DNA from: CAVTJL01 sp963735065
GTDB taxonomy: Bacteria; Pseudomonadota; Alphaproteobacteria; Geminicoccales; Geminicoccaceae
Assembly: GCA_963735065.1 (NCBI GenBank)
Contig: CAVTJL010000002.1
Coordinates: 1-51,791 of the forward strand
Reading direction: 5' to 3'
Length of the DNA stretch: 51,791 nt
Part shown: positions 9,251-17,756 of the stretch, in pieces
How positions within the stretch are numbered: position 1 is the first letter of the stretch
Layout of the letters: every line of letters starts with the position of its first letter
Translations under genes and position numbers: made by a program
The notes under the pieces: model-generated
Database searches by the model: none
Told to the model about the DNA's origin: nothing
The model's input: only the letters and a program-made list of their open reading frames with translations

Positions 9251-9862
9251 ATGGACGGCACGGTCCTTCTCGTCCTCTCCGCCTGGGGCCCGCCGCCCCG
9301 GCCGATCGCCACGCAAGCCTTCGAACGCCTCCGCACCGTCCGGCAGCCCGCGCTCACCGACATGGACATCGACGAGGCCACGGGCCTCGTGACGACCATG
9401 CACCTCGACCAGATCGGCTTCCTCGAGCATGAGGCGGCCCTCCACCGGCTGCTCGGGCGCGGCGGCAGGATCGCCTTCAACGGCCATCTTCTGAAACCCT
9501 TCCTCGCGGGCCTCCGGCCCTACCTCCCGCTCGAGGAGCCCCGCCGTCGCGACCTCGCGCTCACCCGCCTGGCCCCGCATGCCATCCTGGACGGCCTCGA
9601 CGTCGAGAATCTCGTCACGCGGCGCGGTGTTGCCGGCTTCTACGGCCGCGGCCACGCGCCCTTGCCGCCGGGCGGCGAGGGCATCGTCGGCCTCGGGCCC
9701 GACCGCGTGCCGGTCGACTGGGTGTGGCGGACACCCCTGGGCGGGGAGGTCTTCGTGCATTCGGGCAACGATCTCTGGTCCATCGCCGATGCAAGCGCCA
9801 CCAACGACCTGATCGCCCGCCAGATGATCGGCTGGGCCGCCGCCGGGGAGTGCCACCCATGA
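9251..9862 (+). CDS. Uncharacterised protein coupled to the FecBCD-like importer (possible amidotransferase-like fold)
   Basis: This 203-residue cytoplasmic protein has no signal peptide. No family could be named with certainty. It begins with a beta-strand-like start (TVLLVLSAWGPP) and has a GRGGRIAFNGHLLKPFL segment that resembles the glycine-rich strand-loop of ThuA or class I amidotransferase-like folds. The downstream gene shows the same layout (YLAGGGTVVATGES). It starts immediately after the ATPase stop and overlaps the next gene by four bases, so it belongs to the transporter operon. A role in processing or sensing the imported ligand is inference only. Confidence 0.72.
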   Translation: MDGTVLLVLSAWGPPPRPIATQAFERLRTVRQPALTDMDIDEATGLVTTMHLDQIGFLEHEAALHRLLGRGGRIAFNGHLLKPFLAGLRPYLPLEEPRRRDLALTRLAPHAILDGLDVENLVTRRGVAGFYGRGHAPLPPGGEGIVGLGPDRVPVDWVWRTPLGGEVFVHSGNDLWSIADASATNDLIARQMIGWAAAGECHP

Positions 9863-10468
9863 GCCTGCTGGCCGTCCACCCCGGCGCCGCCTACCACATC
9901 GAGAGCCTGGAAGGTCCCCGCTACCGTCGCTTCTTCACGCACCTGGCACGGCCCGAGGAGCTGGGTGGCATCGACCTTGCCGCCTTCGACACGGTGCTGG
10001 TGCCCTGCCGCACCCCGGCCGACCGCATGATCCCCCACCGCCGGCGGCTCGAGACGCTATCTCGCCGGCGGCGGGACGGTCGTCGCCACGGGCGAGAGCG
10101 ACAGCGAGCTCTGGCTGCCCGGCATCGCCTTCACGCCCCAGCCGACCAACTGGTGGTGGTGGCTGGACCCCGAGGGCGATCTCGGGATCCGCATCGCCGC
10201 GCCCGACCACCCCCTCATCGCCCGCCTCGGCCCCGCCGGTGTCACCTGGCACCTGCACGGGACGTTTGTGACGGCTCCGGGTGCCGAGATCCTCGTGGCC
10301 GACACCGAGGGCAGGGCGGTCCTCTACATCGACGAGGTCACGACGGCCGGTCGCATGATCATCACCAGCCTCGATCCCTTCTATCATCACGGCTCGCACT
10401 TCATGCCGGCGACCACGCGATTTCTTGACGGCTTCCTGCCCTGGCTCACTACGCCGCCGCCCTACTGA
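9859..10468 (+). pseudogene. Uncharacterised protein of the importer operon, single frameshift
   Basis: The gene starts at ATG 9859, overlapping the previous stop (ATGA). The first part (MSLLAVHPGAAYHIESLEG, then YRRFFTHLARPEEL, then DTVLVPCRTPADRMIPHRRR) is in one frame. From about 10055 the sensible reading (YLAGGGTVVATGESDSELW, later GRMIITSLDPFYHHGSHFM) is in the next frame, to the stop at 10468. One extra base between about 10032 (a run of five C) and 10058 accounts for it. The restored product is about 202 residues and resembles ThuA or class I amidotransferase-like proteins in its glycine-rich motif. No catalytic Cys is evident. Function is unknown. Confidence 0.7.
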
Positions 10469-10643
10469 CTGCCCAGCGCCTGAGGAGACCGCGAGCCGGC
10501 CGGCCGCGATAGGGCACGAAAAGCCTCGCCCCGACCTCGACGTGGGCCCGGGAAAGCGGGTTGCACCCGACGCGGTCACGTGCGAGGACCCTGTCCTTTG
10601 GACAGGCAAGGCCCCCTCGGGCCCATCACGGGAGGACCTGACC

Positions 10644-11651
10644 ATGAAAGGAACGTTTCGCACGATCGCCCAGGCCGCGGTCTTGCTCTTGGGGCTCGGC
10701 ACCACGATGGCGCTCGCCCAGCCCAAGACCTTCGTCACGATCGGCTCGGGCTCGACGACCGGTCTCTACTATCCGACAGCGGTTGGAATAGCGAAGATCG
10801 TCAACGAGGCGGGCATCGACGTCCGTGCCAATGCGCGCTCGACCGGCGGCTCGGTCTTCAACGCCAAGGCGGTGGGCGACGGGCAGCTGCAGATGGCCCT
10901 GATGCAGAACAACATCGCCCAGTACGCCTACAAGGGCGAGGGCGTGGCGGCGTTCCAGGGCAAGCCCGTCACGAGCCTGCGCGGGCTCGCCGCGCTTTAT
11001 CCCGAGATCGTGCACATCCTCGCCCGCAAGGACGCGGGCATCAGCAGCCCGGCCGACCTCAAGGGCAAGCGGGTCCATGTGGGCGACGTGGGCTCCGGCA
11101 CCGAGCAGGATGCCAAGAACATCATGGGCGCCTACGGGCTGACCCTCGATGATCTGCAAAGCGCCGTGCGCGGCAGCGCCGGGGATGCCGTCAATCTGCT
11201 GCGCGACGGCCGGATCGACGCCATGTTCTACACGGTGGGCCTGGGTGCCGCGGCCATCACCGAGGCGGCGCAGACGGCGCCCATCGCCGTCGTCCCCATC
11301 GCACCGGAGAAGATTGCCGAGCTCCACAAGGAATACCCGTTCTACACCGCCTTCACGATCCCGGGCGGCACCTATCCCGACCTGCCGGATGACGTGACGA
11401 CCGTCACCTTGAAGGCCACCCTGGTCGCCAGCTCGAAGCTTTCCGAGCAGGCGGTCTACGAGTTCATGAAGACCGTCTTCCACGACAAGATCAAAGCCTT
11501 CTACGGCGACATCCAGAACCCCAACCTCAAGCCCTACTTCAAGGTCGACAACGCGCTCGACGGCATGCCGATCCCGCTCCATCCGGGCGCGGTGAAGTTC
11601 TACAAGGAGGAGGGCATAACGGTGCCGCCCGAGCTCGAGCCCAAGAGCTGA
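10644..11651 (+). CDS. TAXI-family TRAP transporter substrate-binding protein
   Basis: This 335-residue periplasmic receptor has a signal peptide ending at ALAQ. The mature start carries the TAXI hallmark FVTIGSGSTTGLYYPTAVGIAKIVN. The motifs RSTGGSVFNAKAV, QMALMQNNIAQYAY and LKGKRVHVGDVGSGT are further family features. ATG 10644 is preceded by GGGAGGA at 10630-10636. The fused TRAP permease follows 33 bases downstream, so they form a two-gene importer. The ligand is unknown; characterised TAXI systems carry dicarboxylates or amino acids such as glutamate. Confidence 0.93.
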   Translation: MKGTFRTIAQAAVLLLGLGTTMALAQPKTFVTIGSGSTTGLYYPTAVGIAKIVNEAGIDVRANARSTGGSVFNAKAVGDGQLQMALMQNNIAQYAYKGEGVAAFQGKPVTSLRGLAALYPEIVHILARKDAGISSPADLKGKRVHVGDVGSGTEQDAKNIMGAYGLTLDDLQSAVRGSAGDAVNLLRDGRIDAMFYTVGLGAAAITEAAQTAPIAVVPIAPEKIAELHKEYPFYTAFTIPGGTYPDLPDDVTTVTLKATLVASSKLSEQAVYEFMKTVFHDKIKAFYGDIQNPNLKPYFKVDNALDGMPIPLHPGAVKFYKEEGITVPPELEPKS

Positions 11652-11684
11652 CGCCGGCTCGTCGCGGCTAGGGGGCGGCTGGCG

Positions 11685-13682
11685 ATGGCGGAGCAGGCGA
11701 CCGAGCTTCTCGAGGCCGAGACCGGCGCCCGGCACCCGAGCGCCAGCTGGGTGCGCTGGCTGATCTTCGCCCTCGGCGTCGGCTGGAGCCTCTTCCAGCT
11801 CTGGACCGTGTGGCGGGGCACGCTCAACCCGCAGCGGCTGGGTGCCATCCATCTCGCCTTCGCGCTCGCCCTTGTCTTCCTGGCCTACCCGGGAAGGCAT
11901 GGGCCGCGCGACAGGGTGCCCTGGCTCGACTGGCTCCTGGCCGCCCTCGGGGTCGTCACCTGCCTCTACATCGTCGTCGACTACGACACGCTCGTCGGCG
12001 TTCAGGGCGGCCTGCCCATCGCCCGCGACGTGTGGCTGGGCACGCTGCTGCTCGTGGTGCTGGCGGCGGCGGCGCTTCGCACGGTGGGCCTGGCGCTGCC
12101 GATCATCGCCGGGCTCACCATCCTCTACGGCATCACCGGGCCCGAGGGGATCATCCCGCTCACCCCGCCCGACATCATCTATCTGCACAACGGCTACGGC
12201 TGGTCGCAGATCGTCCAGCAGCTCTACATCACGACCGAGGGTATCTGGGGCACCCCGATCCAGGTCTCGGCGACCTTCGTCTTCCTCTTCGTCCTTTTCG
12301 GCGCGCTGCTCGACCGCGCGGGAGCGGGGCGCTATTTCGTCGATCTCGCCTATTCGGCGCTCGGCACGTTCCGGGGCGGGCCGGCCAAGGCCGCGGTCGT
12401 GGCGAGCCTGCTCACGGGCGTGATCTCCGGCTCCTCGACGGCCAACGTCGTCACCACCGGCACCTTCACGATCCCGCTCATGAAGCGGATCGGCTACCCG
12501 GCCGTGAAGGCCGGCGCCACCGAGGTCGCGGCCTCGGTCAACGGCCAGCTCATGCCGCCGGTGATGGGTGCCGCCGCCTTCATCATGGCGAACTTTCTCA
12601 ACATCCCCTACTCGACCCTGATCATCTATGCCTTCGTGCCGGCGGTCCTGACCTATGTGGGGCTGCTCTATGTGGTCCACCTCGAGGCGCTGAAGCTCGG
12701 GCTCGAGGGCGTGCCCAGGCGCGAGCTGCCGCCGCTCGGCCTGACCTTCATCCGCGGCATCCACTATCTGATCCCCGTCGCCGTCCTCCTCTACGAGCTG
12801 ATGTGGATCAGGCTGACGCCGGAGCGCAGCGCTCTGATCGCGATCGGCGTGCTGCTCCTCTTGATCCTGGTCCAGGAGATGGTGCGCGGCTTCCGCGATC
12901 GCAGCGGGCTCGTGCGTGGCCTCGGCCGCGGTGCCATGGCCATCGTCAACGGCCTCGAGGCCGGCGCCCGCAACATGGTGACGATCGCGATCGCGACGGC
13001 CGCCGCGGGAATCGTCGTCGGCATGGTGACGATGACCAACCTTGGCTACGGCCTCACCCAGGTCATCCAGGTCATCTCGGGCGGCAACATCTGGGCCGTC
13101 CTGGTGCTCTCGGCCATCACCTCGCTCATTCTCGGCATGGGGCTGCCGACGACCGCCAACTACATCGTGATGGCGGCGCTGGTGGCGCCCATCATCGCGA
13201 CCATCGCCGAGTCGTCGGGCCTCGTCGTGCCGCTGGTCGCGATCCACCTCTTCGTCTTCTACTTCGGCATCCTCGCCGACGACACGCCGCCTGTGGGGAT
13301 CGCGGCCTTCGCGGCATCCGCCATCTCGGGCGCCGATCCCGTGCGCACCGGTGTCCAGGGCTTCATCTATGATCTCAGGACGGCCATTCTGCCTTTCATG
13401 TTCTTCTTCAATCCGACGCTTCTGCTGATCGGCGTCGAGAGCTGGATCCTCGAGATCTGGACGCTGCTGACAGCATTGATCGGCATGCTGGCCTTCGTCG
13501 CGGCGACCCAGGGCTGGCTGCTTCACCGGATGACCTGGCTGGAGCGGGCAATCCTTCTCGTCGGTGCCCTCCTTCTGATCAAGCCGGGCTGGACCACGGA
13601 CCTCGCCGGTATCGCGCTGGCCTTGGCCTGCCTCGCCTGGCAGCGCTATCGCCCGCCGCCGACCCTCGCCGCCGCGGCCTGA
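11685..13682 (+). CDS. TRAP transporter fused membrane protein (DctQM type)
   Basis: This 665-residue polytopic inner-membrane protein combines the small (DctQ-like) and large (DctM-like) TRAP subunits, as is usual for TAXI systems. The large-subunit core includes GVISGSSTANVVTTGTFTIP, a Pro/Gly-rich re-entrant segment (MPPVMGAAAFIMA), LGMGLPTTANYIVMAALVAP and DDTPPVGIAAFAASAI. It uses an ion gradient, normally Na+, to move the ligand delivered by the TAXI receptor. It converges with kdpE, with only 33 bases between the stops. Confidence 0.93.
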   Translation: MAEQATELLEAETGARHPSASWVRWLIFALGVGWSLFQLWTVWRGTLNPQRLGAIHLAFALALVFLAYPGRHGPRDRVPWLDWLLAALGVVTCLYIVVDYDTLVGVQGGLPIARDVWLGTLLLVVLAAAALRTVGLALPIIAGLTILYGITGPEGIIPLTPPDIIYLHNGYGWSQIVQQLYITTEGIWGTPIQVSATFVFLFVLFGALLDRAGAGRYFVDLAYSALGTFRGGPAKAAVVASLLTGVISGSSTANVVTTGTFTIPLMKRIGYPAVKAGATEVAASVNGQLMPPVMGAAAFIMANFLNIPYSTLIIYAFVPAVLTYVGLLYVVHLEALKLGLEGVPRRELPPLGLTFIRGIHYLIPVAVLLYELMWIRLTPERSALIAIGVLLLLILVQEMVRGFRDRSGLVRGLGRGAMAIVNGLEAGARNMVTIAIATAAAGIVVGMVTMTNLGYGLTQVIQVISGGNIWAVLVLSAITSLILGMGLPTTANYIVMAALVAPIIATIAESSGLVVPLVAIHLFVFYFGILADDTPPVGIAAFAASAISGADPVRTGVQGFIYDLRTAILPFMFFFNPTLLLIGVESWILEIWTLLTALIGMLAFVAATQGWLLHRMTWLERAILLVGALLLIKPGWTTDLAGIALALACLAWQRYRPPPTLAAAA

Positions 13683-13715
13683 GCGCGGAGCAGCACCCGG
13701 GCCCACATGCTGCGC

Positions 13716-14411
13716 TCAGCCCTCGGCGAGGAGCCGGTAGCCCACGCCGGGCTCGGTCACGAGAAGGCGCGGCTGGTCGGGCTCGGGCTCGAGCTTGTGG
13801 CGCAGCTGGCGCATGTAGACGCGCAGATACTGCACCTCCGTCTCGGTGGCGCGCCCCCACACCTTCTCGAGCAGCAGGCGGTGGGTGACGACCTTGCCGG
13901 CATGGGTCGCGAGCAGCTCCAGGATGTCCCATTCCTTGGGCGACAGACGCACCTCCTGGCCGTCGCGGGTGACCCGGCGATAGACGAGGTCGATCGTGAC
14001 CGGGCCCGCCTCGACGCGCGGCCGGCCGCCCTTGGCCTGCACGCGATGGCGCAGCCCCGCCCGCATCCGCGCCAGAAGCTCGGGGATGCCGAAGGGCTTG
14101 GTCACATAGTCGTCGGCACCCCGGTCGAGCGCCAGGACCTTGCTCGCCTCGTCGTCGCGGCTGGTCACGACGATGATGGGCGCCTCGCTCAGGCCCTGGA
14201 TCTCGTCGATCAGCTCCATGCCGTCGCGGTCGGGGAGACCCAGGTCGAGCAGCACGAGATCGGGGCTGTGGTGGCGCATCATGCGCATCGCCTCGGCCGC
14301 CGTGTCCGCCTCGACCACGCCATAGCCCTGCACCTCGAGGGTCGAGCGCAGGAAGCGGCGGATGGCCGGCTCGTCGTCGACGACCAGCACCGTGGCGGGG
14401 CTAGCGAGCAA
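13716..14411 (-). CDS. kdpE: KdpE, potassium-responsive response regulator
   Basis: The 231-residue OmpR-class regulator has a receiver with acidic pocket VVDDE, phospho-acceptor in VLLDLGLPDRDG, Thr in VVTSRDDE and Lys in YVTKPF. A winged helix follows (LSPKEWDILELLATHAGKVVTHRLLLEKVWG, then YLRVYMRQLRHKLE). It activates kdp transcription after phosphorylation by KdpD. Its ATG overlaps the end of kdpD by 11 bases, so it is the last gene of the kdp operon. A matching operator is proposed at 21892-21908. Confidence 0.95.
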   Translation of the reverse strand: MLASPATVLVVDDEPAIRRFLRSTLEVQGYGVVEADTAAEAMRMMRHHSPDLVLLDLGLPDRDGMELIDEIQGLSEAPIIVVTSRDDEASKVLALDRGADDYVTKPFGIPELLARMRAGLRHRVQAKGGRPRVEAGPVTIDLVYRRVTRDGQEVRLSPKEWDILELLATHAGKVVTHRLLLEKVWGRATETEVQYLRVYMRQLRHKLEPEPDQPRLLVTEPGVGYRLLAEG

Positions 14412-17106
14412 GCGCCGGTGCCTCGGCCGCGGGCTGCACGATCAGCTCGGCAGGAAAGCGGATGCGCACGATCGTGCCCTGCCGCTCGGGCTGCCGCAGC
14501 GCCTGGATGGTGCCGCCCATGGCCTCGATGAACCCCTTGCAGACGGCGAGCCCGAGCCCCGTCCCGCTGGCCGTCTGGGCGCCCTCCCGGCCGCGGTAGA
14601 ACTTGTCGAAGATCCGGTCGATCTCGTCGGGCTCGATGCCCGGGCCCTCGTCGCGGACCTCCACCACCAGGCCATCGGCCTCGTGCCGGGCCGCGATCTC
14701 GACGGCACCGCCCTTGGGCGTGTAGCGGGCGGCGTTCTCGAGCAGGTTCACGAGGGTCTGCTCGACCAGCATGAAATCGACGCGCACGAGGGGCAGGTCG
14801 GAGGGAAGATCGGTGGCGATCCGGTGCCCGCCGACGAGACGCTGGACCCGCCTCAAGGCGCTGCCCACAGCGTCCGCGAGATCGACGGGCTCGCGCTTCG
14901 GGCCGAGGGCGCCGGCCTCGAGACGGGTCATGTCGCGCAGATTGTCGAGGAACCGCGCCAGACGCTCGGCCTCCTCCTGCGCGGTGCCCAGCATCTCGTC
15001 CCGGGTCGCGTCGTCGTAGAGGGCGCCAAAGCTCCGGAGCGAGCTGATCGTGCCCAGGATCGAGGCGAGCGGCGTCTTCAGGTCGTGGCCCAGCGAGGTG
15101 AGGAGCGCGGTCCGCAGCCGCTCGGTCTCGGCCAGGAGCCGCGTCTCGTCGACGTCGTGGGCGAGCTGCACGCGCTCGATGGCCACGGCCGTCTGGTCGA
15201 GCAGCGCATCGAGGAGCCGGCGCTCGTCCGGCGTCAGGAGCGGCCCGTCGACGTCGCTGCGGATGCCGACGACGCCGAGCTTGCCGCGACCCGTGCGCAT
15301 CGGCAGGAAGAGCCGCGGCGCGCCCGGCAGGGTGTCCGCCCCCCGGCCGGCCGCCTGGTCCTTCTGCCAGCACCAGGTGGCCGCCGCGAGATCGGCGTCG
15401 GAGAGCTGGTCCTCGGGTGGATAGGCCGCCTGCAGGGCCAGGCGCTCGCCCTCGGGCAGGAGGAGCACGACCTCGACCTTGAGCATCGAGGCGATCTGGT
15501 GTGCCGCGGCCCAGAGCAGGTCGTCCATCGTGGCGACGCCGGCGAGCTTGCGCGCGAAGCTGTAGAGCGCAGCGCTCCTTGCCGCCTCCTGGCGGGCGAC
15601 GAAGGTCCGGGCACGGGAGCGTGCCGCAAGCGTGCTCGTGATGATCGCCACCACCGTGAAGACGATGATCGCGGTGACGTTCTCCGGCTGCTCGATGCTG
15701 AAGGAGTAGTAGGGTGCGGTGAAGAGGAAGTTGTAGGAGAGGCTGGCGAGGACGACCGAGGCGAGCGCGGGCCACAGCCCGTACCAGAGCGCCACGAGCA
15801 GCACCGGTGCCAGAAAGACGAGCGCTATGTTGGGCAGCGCCACATAGCGGTCGAGCAGCACCGCGGCGCCGGCAGCGGCCAGGACGAGCCCCGTCGCCAC
15901 GAGAAAGGCGAGCGGCTGCAGGGCAGCGCGCCCGGCTCGCGGTGGCACGCGCTTGGGCGGCACCGTCTCGCCGCCCGCCGGCAGCACGTGGACCTTGATG
16001 TCGCCCGCCCCGCGGATGATCTCGCGCGGCAGGGAGCCCTTGAGAAAGTCCTTCCAGGCGGCCCGACGCTCGCTGCCGATCACGATCTGCGTGATGTTGT
16101 TGGCGCGGGCCCATTCGAGGACCTCCTCGGCCACCTGCTCGCCGGGCAGGACCAGCGATTCGCCGCCCAGACGCTGGGCCAGCCGCAGCGTGTCGGCCAC
16201 CCGGTCCTGCTCGAGCCTGTCGCGGTGATGGCCGTGCGCGGTCTCGACATGCAGCACGGTCCAGGGTGCCTTCAGCCGATCGGCCAGTCTCTTGGTGTAG
16301 CGCACGAGCTCGGCGGCACCCTCGCCGCCATGCACGCAGGCCATGAGCCGCTCGCTTGCGGCCCACGGCCCGGCCAGGCCATGGGCGCGCATGTACTGGA
16401 GCATCTGGTCGTCGACGCGCTGCGCCGTCCGCCGCAGCGACAGCTCGCGCAGCGCCGTCAGGTTGCCCGTCGAGAAATAATGCTCGAGCGCCTGGCGCGC
16501 CTGCTCCGGCACATAGACCTTGCCGTCGTGCAGCCGCTGGCGAAGCTCGTCGGGCGGCAGGTCGACGAGCTCGATGTCGCTCGTGTCCAAGACCGCGTCG
16601 GGAACGACCTCGCGCACCCGGATCCGCGTGATCTGCGCCACGACGTCGTTGAGGCTCTCGACATGCTGGACGTTCATCGTGGTCCAGACGTCGATGCCGG
16701 CGGCCAGCAGCTCCTCGACGTCCATCCAGCGCTTGGGGTGCCGGCTGTCCGGCGCGTTGTCGTGGGCCAGCTCGTCCACGATCGCCAGCTGGGGCCGGCG
16801 GGCGAGGAGGGCGTCGAGATGCATCTCCTCGAGGATGCGGCCCTTGTACGGCACGCGGCGGCGCGGCACGATCTCGAGCTCGCCCAGAAGCGCAGCCGTC
16901 TCGCGCCGGCCGTGGGTCTCGACGACGCCCACGACGACGTCCACGCCCTCGGCCTTGCGCCGGGCCGCAGCCTGGAGCATCGCATAGGTCTTGCCGACGC
17001 CAGGTGCCGCGCCGACGAAGATCTTCAGGCGGCCGCGTCCTTCCGCTTTTGCGAGCTCGAGGAGCGCTTCCGGCGATGGGCGGCCGCCAGGCTTGGGCTC
17101 GGACAT
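14401..17106 (-). CDS. kdpD: KdpD, osmosensitive K+ channel sensor histidine kinase
   Basis: The 901-residue sensor shows the full KdpD layout. The N-terminal KdpD domain has a Walker A (FVGAAPGVGKT) and the DELAHDNAPDSRHPKRW motif. A universal-stress-like domain is followed by four close membrane helices (about 400-500) and a GAF-like region. A HisKA domain carries the phospho-His in LGHDLKTPLASILG, and a HATPase domain follows (NLLENAARYTPKGG, DEGPGIEPDEIDRIFDKFYRG, GTGLGLAVCKG). The start is ATG 17106 (MSEPKPGG); upstream in-frame starts add residues without homology. It senses low K+ or osmotic stress and controls KdpE. Confidence 0.95.
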   Translation of the reverse strand: MSEPKPGGRPSPEALLELAKAEGRGRLKIFVGAAPGVGKTYAMLQAAARRKAEGVDVVVGVVETHGRRETAALLGELEIVPRRRVPYKGRILEEMHLDALLARRPQLAIVDELAHDNAPDSRHPKRWMDVEELLAAGIDVWTTMNVQHVESLNDVVAQITRIRVREVVPDAVLDTSDIELVDLPPDELRQRLHDGKVYVPEQARQALEHYFSTGNLTALRELSLRRTAQRVDDQMLQYMRAHGLAGPWAASERLMACVHGGEGAAELVRYTKRLADRLKAPWTVLHVETAHGHHRDRLEQDRVADTLRLAQRLGGESLVLPGEQVAEEVLEWARANNITQIVIGSERRAAWKDFLKGSLPREIIRGAGDIKVHVLPAGGETVPPKRVPPRAGRAALQPLAFLVATGLVLAAAGAAVLLDRYVALPNIALVFLAPVLLVALWYGLWPALASVVLASLSYNFLFTAPYYSFSIEQPENVTAIIVFTVVAIITSTLAARSRARTFVARQEAARSAALYSFARKLAGVATMDDLLWAAAHQIASMLKVEVVLLLPEGERLALQAAYPPEDQLSDADLAAATWCWQKDQAAGRGADTLPGAPRLFLPMRTGRGKLGVVGIRSDVDGPLLTPDERRLLDALLDQTAVAIERVQLAHDVDETRLLAETERLRTALLTSLGHDLKTPLASILGTISSLRSFGALYDDATRDEMLGTAQEEAERLARFLDNLRDMTRLEAGALGPKREPVDLADAVGSALRRVQRLVGGHRIATDLPSDLPLVRVDFMLVEQTLVNLLENAARYTPKGGAVEIAARHEADGLVVEVRDEGPGIEPDEIDRIFDKFYRGREGAQTASGTGLGLAVCKGFIEAMGGTIQALRQPERQGTIVRIRFPAELIVQPAAEAPALAR

Positions 17107-17164
17107 GGGCGCACTATAGGCGGGTGGCGATGCGTGGGGCAGCCTGTCTCGGGCGCCCGGTCGC

Positions 17165-17746
17165 TCAGTCGGCGGCACGTCCGGCCGAGATCGCGTCCAG
17201 GGCGAGGTTGAGGGCCAGCACGTTGACGCGCGGCTCCCCCAGGATGCCGAGCGAGGGCCCCACGATATGCCCTTTCACCAGGCTCTCAACCAGTATCGGC
17301 GAGAGCCCGCGCGCCCGCGCCACCATCGGCACCTGAAGAAGCGCGCTCGCCGGCGAGATGTCGGGATCGAGGCCGCTGGCCGAGCTGGTGACGAGATCGG
17401 CGGGGATCGGTCCGCGGACGCCTTCCGCGCGCAGCCGCGCGACATCCGCCTTGATGCGCTCGATCAGCGCCCTGCTGGTCGGGCCGAGATTGCTGCCGCC
17501 CGAGCTCGCCGCGTCGTAGCCCTTGCCCGCCGCCGAGGGCCGGCCGTGAAAATAGCGGTCGCTCGTGAAGGACTGGCCGATCAGCGCCGAGCCGATCACG
17601 CGGCCGTCCCGCTCGACGAGGCTGCCCCCCGCCTGCCAGGGGAAGATGGCCCGGGCGATGCCGGTGACGGCGAGAGGATAGACGAGCCCGGTCAGGATCG
17701 TCATCGCGACGAGAAGCACGAGGGCGGGGCGGAGCTGGCGCAGCAT
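17165..17746 (-). CDS. kdpC: KdpC, K+-transporting ATPase subunit C
   Basis: This 193-residue subunit has one N-terminal membrane helix (ALVLLVAMTILTGLVYPL) and a periplasmic-type domain. Family motifs are GSALIGQSF, YFHGRPSA, SGGSNLGPTS and the conserved VTSSASGLDPDISPASA with VNVLALNLAL at the end. The start ATG 17746 (MLRQLRPA) has GAGG nine bases upstream. An ATG at 17764 would overlap kdpB by eight bases and add six residues. It stabilises the KdpAB complex. Confidence 0.94.
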   Translation of the reverse strand: MLRQLRPALVLLVAMTILTGLVYPLAVTGIARAIFPWQAGGSLVERDGRVIGSALIGQSFTSDRYFHGRPSAAGKGYDAASSGGSNLGPTSRALIERIKADVARLRAEGVRGPIPADLVTSSASGLDPDISPASALLQVPMVARARGLSPILVESLVKGHIVGPSLGILGEPRVNVLALNLALDAISAGRAAD

Positions 17747-17756
17747 CGAGGAATCC

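Noticed and set aside
10626..13706. Minus-strand open frame of over 1000 codons across the TRAP genes
   Set aside because: Its product is low-complexity Asp/Arg/Gly/His, typical of antisense reading of GC-rich genes, while the plus strand encodes clear TAXI and TRAP proteins.
14362..17211. Plus-strand open frame opposite kdpD
   Set aside because: Antisense shadow of kdpD with no motif; the minus strand carries all kinase motifs.
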